Of a stretch of DNA of 64,000 nt, positions 1 to 11,852 are shown one piece after another. Below the pieces are notes generated by a model. The model was not told the origin of the DNA and did no database searches. It saw nothing but the letters and a program-made list of their open reading frames with translations. Made by a program: the position numbers and the translations under genes. The DNA comes from Anastrepha obliqua (Eukaryota; Arthropoda; Insecta; Diptera; Tephritidae), in the NCBI RefSeq assembly GCF_027943255.1, contig NC_072896.1:121551879-121615878 (forward strand), given 5' to 3'. The stretch's first letter is position 1. Each line of letters opens with the position of its first letter.

Positions 1-1170
1 TCTGTTGCAAGGCAGCTTGTACTTACATTTTGTCAAAATAATATCAGGAATTGTTTATATGAAAAGCGCTAGAATGTTGCAACAACTGCCCCTTATATAG
101 CCAGTGTCGCAGAGTTTGAGCGCCATCTGTCAATATATCAGTCAAACGCAGGTTTGCTCTGCGGTTTTCACTATAGATAAAAATATCGAACAAAGAATTT
201 GTCTTAAATGTTGTGTTTTGAACGGGATTTCCTGTGCCGAATCGTTGAAAATGTTGCGGAAAGCCTATGGCAAGTGTGCTTTATTAAAAACACGAAAAAC
301 ACGGGCCGACGAGTGGTATAGGGCTTTTGCAGAGGGCCGAGAAGTAGTGGAAGATTTGCCCGATCAGATCTTCAACGAATGAAGACGTCAATAAAGACAA
401 GGAAATGGAGCTGTAAGGCCATCATTTAAATTTGAAGGAGGTAGCTCGTGACCTTAGCGTGTCTCACGAATCAAATTGCAACATTTTACAACATCAATTG
501 GGCATGAGATGCGTGGCTGCTCGACTCGATCCAAGAGAGTTGAATTTCTTTCAAAAACATTCATCGGAAGAAGGTGCCTGAAGACAAGCTTGAGCAAGTG
601 TGTTCGGACCCAACGTTTATCCAGTGCATCATAACAGGTGATGAGACGTGGGTGTGTGAGTTTGACATGCAAACCAGCCAACCATGAGCCGAACTCCAAG
701 GAACACGTCAAAGTCGGACAAAAATCAGTCGGTGAAAGTTTTTACAGTTTTACGGTGAATAAAGAAAATTATTTAGAAGTTATGCGACGTTTGAGAGATA
801 ATGTGCGTAAGTAGCGGCCCAATTTGTGGAAAGAAAACTTATGAATCTTGCACCATGATAACGCACCGTCTCACAAGGCTCATATTGTGAACACTATTTT
901 TGACCAAAAAACTCGACAAATATCTTCGAACAACCACAGTATTTACCGGATTTAGCCCCCTGTGACTTTTTTCTTTTCCCGAAACTTAAATTGTCACTCC
1001 GCGGATGCCGATTTGAGTCGATAAAAGCCATTAAGGAGAATTTGCTGAAAGAGCTGAAGGAGATCTCTTCAAACGCATTTAAAAGGTGCTTTGATGACTA
1101 GACTAATCGTTGTGTATTGCTTTGAATGGAGCCTATTTTGAACGCGACAAAATACATTTTGATGATTAAA
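1..1170 (+). pseudogene. Mariner-family transposase pseudogene (D,D34D type)
   Basis: A cut-and-paste DNA transposase of the Tc1/mariner superfamily, broken into several frames. The longest open piece (104-382) gives the N-terminal helix-turn-helix region, with residues such as IEQRICLKCC and RADEWYRAF. Further right, in shifting frames, come SHESNCNIL, LGMRCVAARLD, then the first catalytic block ITGDETW (631-651), the second HHDNAPSH (near 851-875), and the third PDLAPCDFF (near 946-972). The C-terminal LLKELKEISSNAFKRCFDD follows near 1040-1100. All three catalytic aspartates are present, but stops and frameshifts lie between them, so the gene cannot make one protein. The left terminus may lie outside the window. 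No terminal inverted repeat was identified. Confidence 0.85.
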
Positions 1171-1205
1171 CAATTTATTTTTTATTTTTATTTATTTAAA
1201 AGAGT

Positions 1206-1225
1206 AACAGTTATTAATAACTGTT
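1206..1225. repeat. Perfect 20-bp palindrome
   Basis: A perfect inverted repeat with 10-bp arms (AACAGTTATT and its complement) and no loop, just right of the mariner remnant. It could be a chance AT-rich palindrome or part of the mariner end. Confidence 0.5.
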
Positions 1226-1399
1226 CCACTTACGAAACAAGCACTGGCTGCCATCGGCTTCATTTTTATTATTTTGCGTTTTATTGACAACTCCCGGTAC
1301 TTTTTTGACAGAATGTATATAAGTTCGAAGAAAATGAAATTGCCGATAAATTGACAAACTGTGGATCAGTGACTACACCACGGGGACCAGAGCGCATAA

Positions 1400-1990
1400 T
1401 TTAAATAAATCAGTTCTGAAGTGATCATGAAGTGGACCAGCGATTACATGAAAAGCGATGGTCCAATCTAGAACGCTGCAGAAAGGCAAAGTGTTTTGTG
1501 ACCAGCCCGAACAGAAAACTGTGGAACTTTCTTCTGAAACTTGGTAGAAAAGACATTAGGTTGATGGTCGGTATTACTACAGGGCACAATCCATGGGGTC
1601 AACATATGACCACCATTGTAATCATTGAGGAGCCGATTTGCCTGTGTAGCTTAGAAAAGCGGATAGCACCGAGCAGTTTCTCTGTGAGCTTCCTGAATTT
1701 GCTAGAGCACGACTTCGAGTTTTGGGTTCCGATGTCATGAGAATGAGTAATATTCGTTCTCTAAAACTGGAGGATATTTTCGGGTTGGCCAACGAATGTT
1801 TAAATTTTGCACAGGTCTAGCAACCTCTGTTGCTCTATTCTATCCTATCACTTTCTCTCTAACTTCTCTTCTTTCCTCCTTGACTATCTACCCTTTCACT
1901 TATCAGAGGAGTTACCAATCTCCTCGTGCTTCTTCGATCGCCTTTTTTTCAAACTTCAATTTCCAGTTTTACGATTCGATTGAACTCAAT
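1400..1990 (+). mobile_element. Non-LTR retrotransposon C-terminal and 3' UTR fragment, family alpha copy 1
   Basis: This is the extreme 3' end of a LINE whose polyprotein ends in the conserved tail that follows RNase H in several insect clades. The frame at 1432-1740 reads KLWNFLLKLGRKDIRLMVGI, TTGHNPWGQHMT, then a decayed cysteine cluster. This matches the usual pattern in which a leucine/arginine helix is followed by TGHC and a CxxC...H...C knuckle. The knuckle is frameshifted after PICLCSL. The next bases (about 1735-1800) resemble the last codons of the copy at 41430-42200. A pyrimidine-rich 3' UTR follows to about 1990. There is no 5' part, as expected for LINE 5' truncation. Confidence 0.75.
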
Positions 1991-3780
1991 TAGCAGATGA
2001 ATCTATATATAAATATATATATGCTAGTATTAAACAACATTAACCGCCGAACAAAAGTTCGAAGTTCCCGAACAAAGTTTAATGGTGTTCACAGTCACCA
2101 ACGTAAACCCAGGCCCGTGTCAACTGACACGATGAAACTAATAAGAACCCCATGTAAATGAATTCTCACTACCCTTCTGTTCTGTAGTATCGTAGATTTT
2201 ATCGTAGGATTTTGTATACATAGTTTCCGTAGAACCCTGTCAGCTAATTGCTCTCTCACCACACAGAGTTGCCAAACAGTACATTTCGAAATCATTTGAA
2301 AGTTGCTAGTGGTGCTGTTTGGAATAAATTTAAAATACTACAATATAATTAATAGTTATCAATAATTAATTTAAATTTTCTATTCAAGCAGTAGTCCATG
2401 CCAATTATTTGTAATATATCCTATAAGGGTGAACGATATTGCTTTTCAACCTGTTTTTTTTCTCGTTTTGCCACAGCCTTTTAAACTCTTTAGTTTCAAG
2501 TTCCATATAATTTTGTTTTGCTATTCGGGCGCACTTGTCCGAATTTACCAGCTGCGGTTTCCTGTTCCCCAAGCCATACTTGCAAGTTCGAACTCACCTC
2601 AACAACTAAATAAACGTCAACACTTCACCACTTCCTTTGGGCGTCCACTCCGCTATGCTGCTCGACCGCTTTTCACTTGACTGCCTCTTGTCCCTTTTGT
2701 GTGTATTTAAAGCGATTTGACAGGAAATTAAGTTCAATACATATCACATTTCGCTTTGGCATTTTGCATGCAACATATCTCTTTTCTGCCATTATTAAAA
2801 GTATTTCATTTATTGCATGTAGCCTTTCGTTTTATTGCTTGTTTTTGCAACATTAATTTGCTCTGCTTTCTTATGTCACAACTTCACGTTCCCCCAAAAA
2901 CCAATTGTGGCAAGTTACACTCTTCTTTCAAGCATCGGTTTGACTTCGTTTGTAAATTAAACCGGAGATGATTTTGTGGTTTTATGTTGCAAATAATAAT
3001 AAAAGGACGGGCAACGCGGCATGCTCGGTTGAAACAATTGCTGCAGCAAAAAAGAAGCAGAGGTAGATTTCTGCTACAATAAAAACATATGTAGCAAAGC
3101 CAACAACAACAGCTGTACGATTTGAAACTAAGCTTAGTTAACGAGCAGTGACCAAAGACACAGGCACTGCCATAAACGGCGGTGCGCAGAGGCGCGCTAG
3201 TTGGTGGTTCCTCGTTTTCAGGGAAGAGCAAGAGGCAAACCACATCCTGGTTGGAGAAACTAGACTTTTTTTCGCACATTATTGCCTTCTTTGTGCTCGA
3301 GTACACGGTGAATAGTAACAGTGGTTAGTATAGTTAGTGGTTATGGTAATGTAAGAGTGTCTTATGAATTTGAAATTCGTGTAAAGCAATAAATGTGATT
3401 ATTGGAAAGTTTGTGCAACTACTGGCTTATAAGGGGAGAATTTTCGGACTATAAAATCACACTTTGAAGCAGAACTATAAATACATATTTAATCTTTTAG
3501 CCACCACAAAGACTTCGGCAGTTTTCAATACTATAGATAATTTTTTACTATCTGCCATTGTTCGTATCTAATTAAGATTTAATGTGCCACTGTACAAATT
3601 ATCATCACTTTTAGCTCATTACACACGCGGAAAATCCTTGTAAGTGTCATTTATTATTTGGTTAGGGGAACACGCATTAGGCAGTGACAAGATGTGTGGA
3701 TGCCATTATAAATAAACAAATGGTAAAAGATATAAAAAGGCCAAAGTTAGGCTGAAGCGATTTTTGGCATATACCCTATA
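1991..3780. other. AT-rich DNA without a recognisable gene
   Basis: Short open frames occur here, the longest being 140 codons on the minus strand at 2884-3306. None shows a known motif, and the strands and frames overlap. The sequence looks like low-copy intergenic or intronic DNA. Confidence 0.6.
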
Positions 3781-4560
3781 CCCAGCGCAGAGAGAAATGA
3801 AAAAACGAAAATATATAAAAAAAGTTAAAAAATTAATTGAAAAAAAATTTCAATTGGAAAAAAATTAATAAAAAAAATTTTATTAAAAAAATTTATTGAA
3901 AAAAAATTGTTTGAGAAAAAAACTGTTATTTAAAAACAAAAAACATTATTTAACAAAAATTGTATTTAAAAAAAAAAATTATTGAAAATAAAAAATTAAT
4001 TGCAAAAAAAAATTATTTAAAAACAATTTTAATTGAACAAAAAAAAACTTAATTGAAAAAAAAGATAGTTTGAAAGAAAGAAAAAAATTCTTTAAGAAAA
4101 ATTTTATTCAAAAAAAATAGTTTGAAAAAAAAACTTTTATTTAAAAACAAAACACATTATTTAACAAAATTGTACTTAAAAAAAAAATATTGAAAATAAA
4201 AAATTAATTGCAAAAAAAAATATTTAAAAACAATTTTAGTTGAACAAAAAAAAAACTTAATTGAAAACAAAAATGGTTTGAAAGAAAGAAAAAAATTCTT
4301 TAAAAAAAATTTTAATTGAAAAAAAAAATTAATTGAAAAAATTGTTTGGAAAAAAAAATTTATTAAAAATATTTAATTGTACGCACTATGTACCTATACC
4401 TAGGGAGAGAGAAAAAAAATATTTAATTGGAAAAACAGGTTATTGAAAGAACAAATTTTAATTGAAAAAAAAGAATTACTGAAATATAAGTTTTACCAAA
4501 AAAAATTTAAATTTTTTTTTAATTTTTTGTTTGTTGGAAAATACTGAAAAAATTCTGAAG
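3781..4560. repeat. A-rich low-complexity tract with a ~211-bp tandem duplication
   Basis: Nearly 800 bp are built from short A-runs broken by TTAATTG, ATTTAAAAAC and similar words. Two consecutive units of about 208-211 bp can be aligned. The word CATTATTTAACAAAA occurs at about 3944 and 4155, and TGAAAGAAAGAAAAAAATTC at 4071 and 4279. Unit 1 is roughly 3903-4113 and unit 2 roughly 4114-4324. The units differ by scattered substitutions and one- or two-base indels. Confidence 0.8.
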
Positions 4561-5629
4561 AAACCATTTATTTATTTTCCCCTTAACCAACAATAATTAA
4601 ACTTACAATTCAAAGAAAGTAGAGGACGAAAAAAAATTGGAATCTCTATATCTCGGCAACCGCTCAGTCCTCATTCCTCTTTTTTGCACAATTTATGCCA
4701 CTGCAGAGCGGAACATCTTCATAAAATGCCACCGAAAACAAATGTATGATATTTTTATGCCGGTGCACTGACGTTCTTTGTCCCATATTTCAAATTTTTA
4801 GACCGTTGTGCACCCAATTCTTTTATTGCTGTTGTAGCAGTTTATAAATAGTATTTCAAACCTTATGCAGTGTGATTAAACCTCCAGTTCTCATCGTCAT
4901 CGATGCCGTTTAGGTCAAAAAACGAGCTGTTTGTAGCAGATTAAGTGGGAGATTAAGTGGGTTTAGGTAGACTTGTTAAGACATGGTTAGTGTCATACTA
5001 GACTCCTTCACTTGAGACCCTTACACATACGTTGAGCATGTCCATGTTGATGCTGGATAAGTTGGAGTTTGCCCTGCAAGAATAACAAGAATGTAGTTTT
5101 GCTTAAGTGACTCGGACTGCTGAAGCTCATCGTCTTTGAGGAAGGTGCGGACGATACCAAAAGGTTTGTGTGTAATGAAATTTTCTGCTGATTTTCTGAT
5201 TCATCCAAAAATAACTAACGCTTCCGCACCATTTTATTTACAGCATGACAATATTCAATCTGTGCGGTTTAAGAACCTTATTAGCTTGTTGACGTCTAAG
5301 CCAGACTGGGAGCATACCCGCCTAACTTTGTAAATGGTGTTCGAAGGACCATAGATGGCATTCCGTCGCAGTTCTGAGTGAGGAGTTCTAATAGAATTGT
5401 AGCATTACCCCATTGTACTCTACAATCAACTAGATGAGTGTTGTGCAGTTTAGAACTGATCAGTCGATCGCATGGAATGTTTTGCCCCAAAGTGCTATCC
5501 GCTATAGATTTGTTCTGATCGGATCAGACTCTAGTGGTGATCGCAGTTGTATGCACTAGAAGTAAGACAAACTTGGAGTTATTAACAATCGGAGTTGATG
5601 CGTCAGTTATTTGTATTTTCATTTAGGAT
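4561..5629. other. No recognisable gene
   Basis: Only frames of 60-70 codons are open, and none carries a motif I recognise. One minus-strand piece at 5296-5490 is weakly protein-like but has no assignable family. I see no tandem repeat or terminal repeat here. Confidence 0.5.
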
Positions 5630-6180
5630 TTCATATCCAGGATTTCGTCCATGGGATAAATAGAGCAGCCGTGGGTTTTGTAGGGGAGAGTGTTAGGCTT
5701 TAGATAGCTAAATAGATGTTTTTCTTCATATTCCCCAATCACGTAGGGGAGTCCTGCTGAAGTGACACATAATCATAATATTTTTACACGAAATTTTTTT
5801 TTACACGATTGGTTTGGTTTTAACACGATTTTCAATATTTTATGAATTTATTTTTTGAATCTAATAGAGCAAACGGAGAGAGATTTTTCGACGACTGTAC
5901 GAAGCGTTTAAATTAGTATCAGGAAAAATATCTGAGACTCGGTAGATTTTGCTCTCGCCGCTTAATAACTAATTTTTTGTAATATATTTAATGAATTAAG
6001 ATGTGTAAGCACGAAATAAATTCTTAAGTGAATCCTAAAAAGAAATTTTTATTATTATTTTTACCTAATTCTCTTTTTACATGAATTTTTTAGGAACATA
6101 CCTATCGTGTAAACAGAGAGTTAGGTGTACATAAACCCGTGCCATTTCAATAAAGTAGAACCGATTGTGGTGGAAACGTG
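5630..6180. repeat. Dispersed repeat apparently split by a ~330-bp TIR-bounded insert
   Basis: The left flank, ending near 5763 with CTGCTGAAGTGACAC, and the right flank from about 6132, with AGAACCGATTGTGGTGG, resemble two halves of one dispersed repeat that I associate with tephritid DNA. That association is from memory and unverified. Between them the sequence carries TTTACACGAT near 5800 and its complement ATCGTGTAAA near 6107-6116, suggesting a small terminal-inverted-repeat insert. No exact target duplication could be fixed. Confidence 0.35.
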
Positions 6181-8640
6181 TCAGTGTTAATATCGCATGT
6201 CAAAAATCGTAAGCAAACGCCTTACAGCTCAGTGAAACCTAACCTTATTCTTCACGGTTTTGATTTTTGATCTCTAAAGATGACGGATAATTGTCCACCA
6301 CACAAATAATTGCTGATTAGTTCTTGAACCCCGTGAAGAGTTTCGCTTTCATTGTCTTTTAGTAGGCTGTGTAGTTGAAAGGACACCCAATTGGAGTAGT
6401 TTTGCTTTTTGCTGTTGAGCAAATCCTTGTTAAATGATGCAAATTGTCTTAGAATTGTTTTACTGGCAGGGTTGGGTATAATAAGCAGCAAACTGAAGAA
6501 ATTTGAAACAAAAATTTTTAAATTTTTGACTTTGAAAATTTTGGTACAAAGTTTTTTTATAGAGAGGCATCTTGGGATCTTTTTAACATTTTTATAATTT
6601 TTTTTCATTTCTTATAAAATATATATATACTTTTTATAAAGTATACTCATATACTTTTTATAAAGTTTTCTTAACCAATTGCGCTTGAGTAAAGTTGGCA
6701 AGTTTCAAAAAACATGCTTCGAAAAAAAGTTGGCTTTAGCATTTTTAACTAAAAACCATTTTTTCAGTTAAAGCTAATTTGCATCTCGGTGGATGTGTTA
6801 ACAAACAAAAATTTTAACATCTGGATGTCGAAAAATCTAGCTACAACAAGTGACTCTTTCGTGCTGATTTTAGTCGCGTGGCAGCATTTGAACATTTTTC
6901 GAAAATGAGCTTCTTGCCGTTAAAGTGAATGGTTAACGATGCTATCTATACCAAGCAGCTGTGATTTGACGGGATTAGAATATTCTTTATAAAGCGCCGT
7001 TTAAAGTAAATGCTACGCAAACCATTCAGGGAAAATCCAGGTGCTGAGTTACAAAATAGAAGGAGCTTTTCGTGGGAAAAGTGCCGCACTCGTAAAGATG
7101 TGCTGATGGGGCAGAATATACTACTGTGAAGACAGTTTAATAAGTCATAGGAATGAAGTATTCAGTGGCAAAACTGAAACTTTCTAATAAAAAAAATTTC
7201 AAATATTTATAACTGAAAAAAATTAAATTCTAAATGTCAGTTGTGCCACCCTGTTTATAAAATAGTGTAAGTATTATTTATACAATTTCTAGTGGAAAAC
7301 TAGGTAGGAAACCCCAGGCTGGTTAAATGACATCAGCTATTCATTCTTGTATACTAAAACTCCATTGGGGAACAAGGCTGACGTAACAATCAGCTCCACT
7401 GCCAATTTAGTGAAAATCTTTAGCTTGGCAAGTCAAAAGACTAATAGAATTAAAAACATCCTTTGAAAGTCCTTGAAATATTTATTCATTTGAAACATTG
7501 CCCAACATGCCTCTATGCCTTCCAAGCAACCTTTAGAAAGTTCGAAATTAATTTCCATTAATTCCGAAATTTAATCTTAAAAATTGTTATTTTTGTTGTT
7601 TTTTTGTTTCTATTCAACAAACTAAGTACTTAACTTAGTTAGCAAAACTTTTCACAATGTAATTGCCACAGTGTTGATAATGTTGCTGTTATTGTTGTAG
7701 TAGTTGTTGCTCTTGTTGTTGTTGTAATTGTTGTTTTTACCTTTGTCGTTCTTGTTGCTGTATTGATTCATTCACTAACCAAATGAACGTTTTAATGAGT
7801 TTTCGTTCGTTCACCACTTCGCCAATTCGTTCGTTCGTTCGCTCGCTCGCTAGTTCGATTCATTACTTTTTTGCCGCTACGAAAATTGCAACTTTTGCCA
7901 TTGTGTGGTCATTGCCACTCTACATTCAACATTCAGCATTCTACATTCAACATACCACACACATACACACACATATTCTAGTTCGCTTTGTGCGCATTTT
8001 GTTTACATTTGTTTTTCTCTTCTTCAACTTCCACTTCTGGTGCTGCTGCGCCTTCGTTTGGTTATTCGATTTCGATTTTTGTAACAGCGTCTACCCGTTT
8101 CTTGCTATGGTTTCTTGGTTGCTGCGGTCTGTTACATATAGTTAGTTGGGTCCACGGTGAAATAATGGTCCAATATTTTTTCGCCCTTCATGCCACTCAT
8201 CCATCGTTCATTTCCGTGCTTGCTGCACTCACTGCTGGCTGCTTCCAACAATTTGTGTGATCTTATTTGCCAGCAAACGGATTCTCACACATTCATACGC
8301 TGTCATATTTGAGAATGGTTGAGTGTGTATTTGTGTTTATTCGTCCGTTGTTGTCCCTGCCCTCCACCAGCCGCTTTCCGCCCTCTACCCCAAATGGCAT
8401 AGTTTTTGTGTTTTAGCAATTGTGGTTTTGTGCCAACGGCAAGAAACCACTTAATGAGATTTTTTAATTAAAAATTTTCGGCAAAAGCGACCAACTCACA
8501 CATACATACATGTGAAAGGGTGAATACACGAGCACTGAAAAAATTGAAAACAAACCGAACAAAGCGGAAGCAGAAGGTGCGCTTTCAAATGCTCTGCATA
8601 AAAGTATGCAAAAAGGGGTAAGCAAGTAAAAGTAGTGAAG
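6181..8640. other. Gene-poor DNA with simple repeats
   Basis: No supported gene. A 118-codon minus-strand frame at 6252-6608 (ending QLSVIFRDQKSKP) has no family I recognise. Simple repeats include an imperfect TTG/GTT trinucleotide run at about 7665-7765 and a GTTC/GCTC tetranucleotide run at about 7800-7855. The open frames over 7783-8260 follow from these repeats and from T-richness, and are not convincing genes. Confidence 0.6.
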
Positions 8641-9149
8641 AATTTAACTAACTAAGTATGCGTTGAAGTATGTGCAGGGTACCTAATGTGTAGACTTGAG
8701 AAGGTACGAAGCCATGAAAAGGTATGCGGCGAGCTTGTGGAGGGACAGCTTCCTGCGACCAGAAAGAAATGCGCCTAAGGCGTGGAACATTTTTTGGTAA
8801 TTTTCGCAAATGACGTAGCAGTTTTGCGCTTGCACTCGCCAACTCATCCAATCTTCTTTTAGTTGCGAAGTTGCAAGTAATATTTGTTTTCCTTTGCCAT
8901 AACACGTGCCATCGCATTTGGGTACAGTTCGTTCGCCCAACAGGCAATGAAAGTCAGTGAAGGGTAAAAGCGGCAATTTTGTTGACTTGATTTGATTTTT
9001 CTTACTAATTTTCTTGATGAAGTTAAAGAGATCCAATTAAAGTTAAATTTTGTTTTAGACTGAAATGGATCATACCTTTTTGCATACAAATCATGCAGCT
9101 CGAATCAAAGCATAATGAGATCCATTATCAGGTTGGCTCTGTGGAAAGA
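8641..9149 (-). other. Unassigned minus-strand open frame region
   Basis: A 117-codon frame at 8683-9036 on the minus strand is the least repeat-like open frame in this part. It contains DGTCYGKGKQILLATSQLKE and ends LSLHKLAAYLFMASYLL. Two other frames on the same strand overlap it, and no domain is recognisable. It could be a decayed transposon piece or an exon fragment. There is no clear splice or promoter context. Confidence 0.25.
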
Positions 9150-9560
9150 ATTTTTCAAAGGTAGTATCAGTAGAGAGAAAGATTCTGCGCAAGATTTTTG
9201 GACCTTTGCACGTTGGCAACGGCGAATATCGCAGCCGATGGAACGATGAGCTGTATGAGGCTTACGACGACATAGACATAGCGCAGAGAATAAAGATCCA
9301 GCGGCTACGTTGGCTGGGTCATGTCGTCCGAATGGATACAAACGCTCCGACTCTGAAAGTATTTGATGCGGTACCAGCTGGTGGTAGCAGAGAAAGAGGA
9401 AGTCCTCCTCTGCGTTGAAAATATCACTTGGAGAATTACTTGGCTTCACTTGGTGTGTCCATCTGGCGCCGGTTAGCACGAGAAAGAAACGACTGGCGCG
9501 CTTTGTTAAACTCGGCCAAAATCGCGTAAGTGGTTATCGTGCCAATTAGGAAGAAGAGAA
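9150..9560 (+). mobile_element. RTE-like non-LTR retrotransposon, C-terminal tail
   Basis: The frame reads KILRKIFGPLHVGNGEYRS, then AQRIKIQRLRWLGHVVRMD (in 9206-9418), then, after a frameshift and stop, SLGVSIWRRLARERNDWRAL and LNSAKIA. This is the conserved post-reverse-transcriptase tail of many insect LINEs in which RRLRWLGHV(I/V)RM is diagnostic. The element ends in a GAAGAAG-type tail at about 9550-9565. The same last 40-100 bp recur at 36350-36480 and, inverted, at 23562-23610. The RTE clade label is provisional. The reverse transcriptase itself is absent. Confidence 0.8.
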
Positions 9561-10580
9561 GAAGAAGTATCAGTAGAGCCAGTTCGCGCCAGTTACAACT
9601 ACGTTCCCCTTCCATTGTCCGGGTGCGCCTGCACCATGAATATGTGACCAAGTAGTAGCTAATGACAAGGATGCATGCTGTACAACCGCGGAGATGGCTG
9701 AGGTCAGATGGACTGATAAGACAAGTCCGGCGGAGGAGCATTCTAATCTTTTTGTCATGTGTTGGAAATCCAGACCGGATTGGCTTTTAAGACTAGGCTG
9801 GGTTCTTGAATGTAGTGGCAGACGCGGAGGAACCCACCTGGGGTCAACAGTATTACGTTGGGCCAGCTTAGAGTCACCAGTTGGTACCGTGGATGCCTTA
9901 AAGATGTATGTTTCTTCCCCATATTAAGGAGGTAAGGTCGGCGTTCTGAAACGAACAAAAACATTGCCTCGGCTAAGGATTGAAAATGCGTCGACGACTT
10001 TTCGGCTATCGGAAAAGGTCTATGTTTGGATTTTGGAATGTAATGAAAGTGCTCTATGCCCCACTAAGGATTCAAGAAATCAATGATGATGATGATCAAT
10101 AGAGCAGCCAGTTTGATTTCTTTCTATTTATTTTTATTTTTTATTATTTTATTATATTATTTTATTTTATTTTTTTTACTGTAAATAAAGACCTATTTAA
10201 CAATAAAGCTTAGGAGTAAAATCATTTCGAAAGTTTTCTTCCACATGCCCGTTTAACGTCATTTAAGCCTCCGACTGAGACTTCAGCTTGAGCAGCATCG
10301 AACGCTCTCGAATACTCACAGTGAGGCTGTAAATAGCGAATGAATGCGTCGTGAGTGATGCACGTATGAGCGCTTCGCAAGCGATAATTTTCATATTGAA
10401 ATCGGACAAAGCGGTCGATTACTGACAATTTTCTAAGACTCAATGCTGAAGACACTAATTGACGATGACCGTTAAAAAGGAAGGGAATTCGAAGAATCAT
10501 TGAATCAACAATCCATTTCCATGAAACGTCTCAAAGCTATTAGCGCCAAGCTTACGCTCTATTTAATGGGATCAACTCGG
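9561..10580. other. No clear gene; possible LINE debris
   Basis: About 10065-10095 holds an (ATG)n-like GATGATGATGATC run, typical of some LINE tails. 10120-10190 is very AT-rich. A 92-codon minus-strand frame at 10222-10500 (YENYRLRSAHTCITHDAFIR) has no recognisable family. Nothing else can be supported. Confidence 0.4.
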
Positions 10581-10699
10581 TTGGCATATTACGAGTATCT
10601 ATAAGAACTTAGTGAAAGCAGCACAAAGTAGAAAAGCGACCAGAATATGTGGCTAGCGGCGAGGGCTTAATTTTCCATGGCGAGACTGCTCGCTTGTTG

Positions 10700-10755
10700 A
10701 ATGTTTCATAATTACCCATTAATCTGGAAAAATCATTTTGGTGCCATTTGGTAAC
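10700..10755. repeat. Dispersed ~50-bp repeat, copy 1
   Basis: AATCTGGAAAAATCATTTTG and its flanks match the segment at 15376-15431. About 26 central bases are identical, and the 25 bases to the left are recognisably similar. It may be the edge of an unidentified dispersed element. Confidence 0.6.
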
Positions 10756-10799
10756 TTTATAGCTTGCACTCAAAGTGGTAAGGCGATTCATACTTTATT

Positions 10800-11705
10800 T
10801 CACCAGTTTAGAGGTTGTTGTTACAAAATTCAGTGCCTGAATTGCAGCATTGAGAAAAATTTGCGATTAGTTGCCTACAAGCTACCCTTATTGCATATAC
10901 ATCCGCCTGGAAGACACTGAAAGTATTAGAAAGGCGCACAGATTTTTCAATTCCGAGTCTATGAGAATATATCTGGTATATATTCTCCAGTGTCACAATC
11001 CATTTTAAAGCCATCTGAATAGGCTGTAGTGTCGAAGTTGTTTAGTGGAAATCCCCTACTCCATTCCTCTTGAAATGGAAATAGAGTGGCAAAATTCCTA
11101 TTGAATGTTACCGTCGGGATGATGTAGTCAGTCCTCTCCGAGGTTAACTGAGTTTGTCGCAATAATAAACCGGCATGATTATACGTTTTTTCTTTCCAGC
11201 AAACCGTTTCGTTTAACCTAAATGCACTCATTGTTGCCGTCTTCTTGAGATGTAGATCTATCGGAATATCGTGTGCTAGTGCGTTGAGAGCCTCCCTAGG
11301 ACATGATCTGATTGCACCAACCGCTGTTGCGCCGGCTAATCTTTGTATTCTGCCGAGTAATTTGGTGTTGTTATCTCTCCCTAGAGCTTTCCACCAAAAA
11401 GTATACATACGGATAAATTGGTCGCATAACCGCCTTATACAGCCATAAAGTTTACTTAGGTTTAAGACCCCATCATCTTTCTAGCATACGTTTATAGGCG
11501 TATGAAGCGATTTCTGGTTTATTTACCCATTCTTCAATGTTCATTCTCCCGCTAAGAGTGGAGTCCAAGATTACCCCTAAGTACTTTGCGCTGAATGGTA
11601 TTGGGAGAGTTGTTCATTAATTAATGGTAGCGTCAAATTGGGTACCTTGTTTCTGGTGGTAAGTAGCATAACACAGCCTGTAGCCCAAGGGTAAAGCTCC
11701 CCTAG
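10800..11705 (-). mobile_element. Non-LTR retrotransposon, RT C-terminal and RNase H remnant
   Basis: Reading from 11705 leftward, the sequence encodes the end of a LINE reverse transcriptase. STGVILDSTLSGRMNIEEWV, then KRMLER*WGL, then FWWKALGRDNNTKLLGRIQR, AGATAVGAIRSCPREALNA and ETVCWKEKTYNHAGLLLR are the usual thumb-region landmarks. The start of RNase H follows as YSDGFKMDCDTG and, in another frame, LSNTFSVFQADVYAI. An RNase H domain at this position is characteristic of the I, R1 and LOA-type clades. RNase H breaks off near 10800. Stops and frameshifts show it is dead. Confidence 0.85.
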
Positions 11706-11729
11706 CGACTTTGAATGACTCGTCCTCAT

Positions 11730-11850
11730 AAATGAATAAAAAAATGATTTTGAGTGATGAAAGTCTTTATTTTTGACAACTCCACTGCTTGCCTGTTTAG
11801 TTCACAAATGTTACATCTTCTGATAGGGTGATTAATTTTGCGCCACCTTG
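11730..11850. mobile_element. TA-flanked MITE with CAAGGTGGCGC ends, truncated copy 1
   Basis: The right end GGTGATTAATTTTGCGCCAC, then CTTG, is followed by TA. The interior (GAGTGATGAAAGTCTTTATT, CATCTTCTGATAGGG) matches the other two copies at 22898-23117 and 59256-59486. The left terminus is missing, so about half of the element remains. Confidence 0.75.
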
Positions 11851-11852
11851 TA

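Noticed and set aside
1998..2025. A second Helitron (TCTATATATAAATATATATA then TGCTAGT)
   Set aside because: Both Helitron-like ends fall within 30 bp in simple AT sequence. No hairpin or body.
7783..8260. Hydrophobic frames resembling membrane proteins
   Set aside because: T-rich simple-sequence DNA gives Phe/Leu-rich translations. No start context or family.
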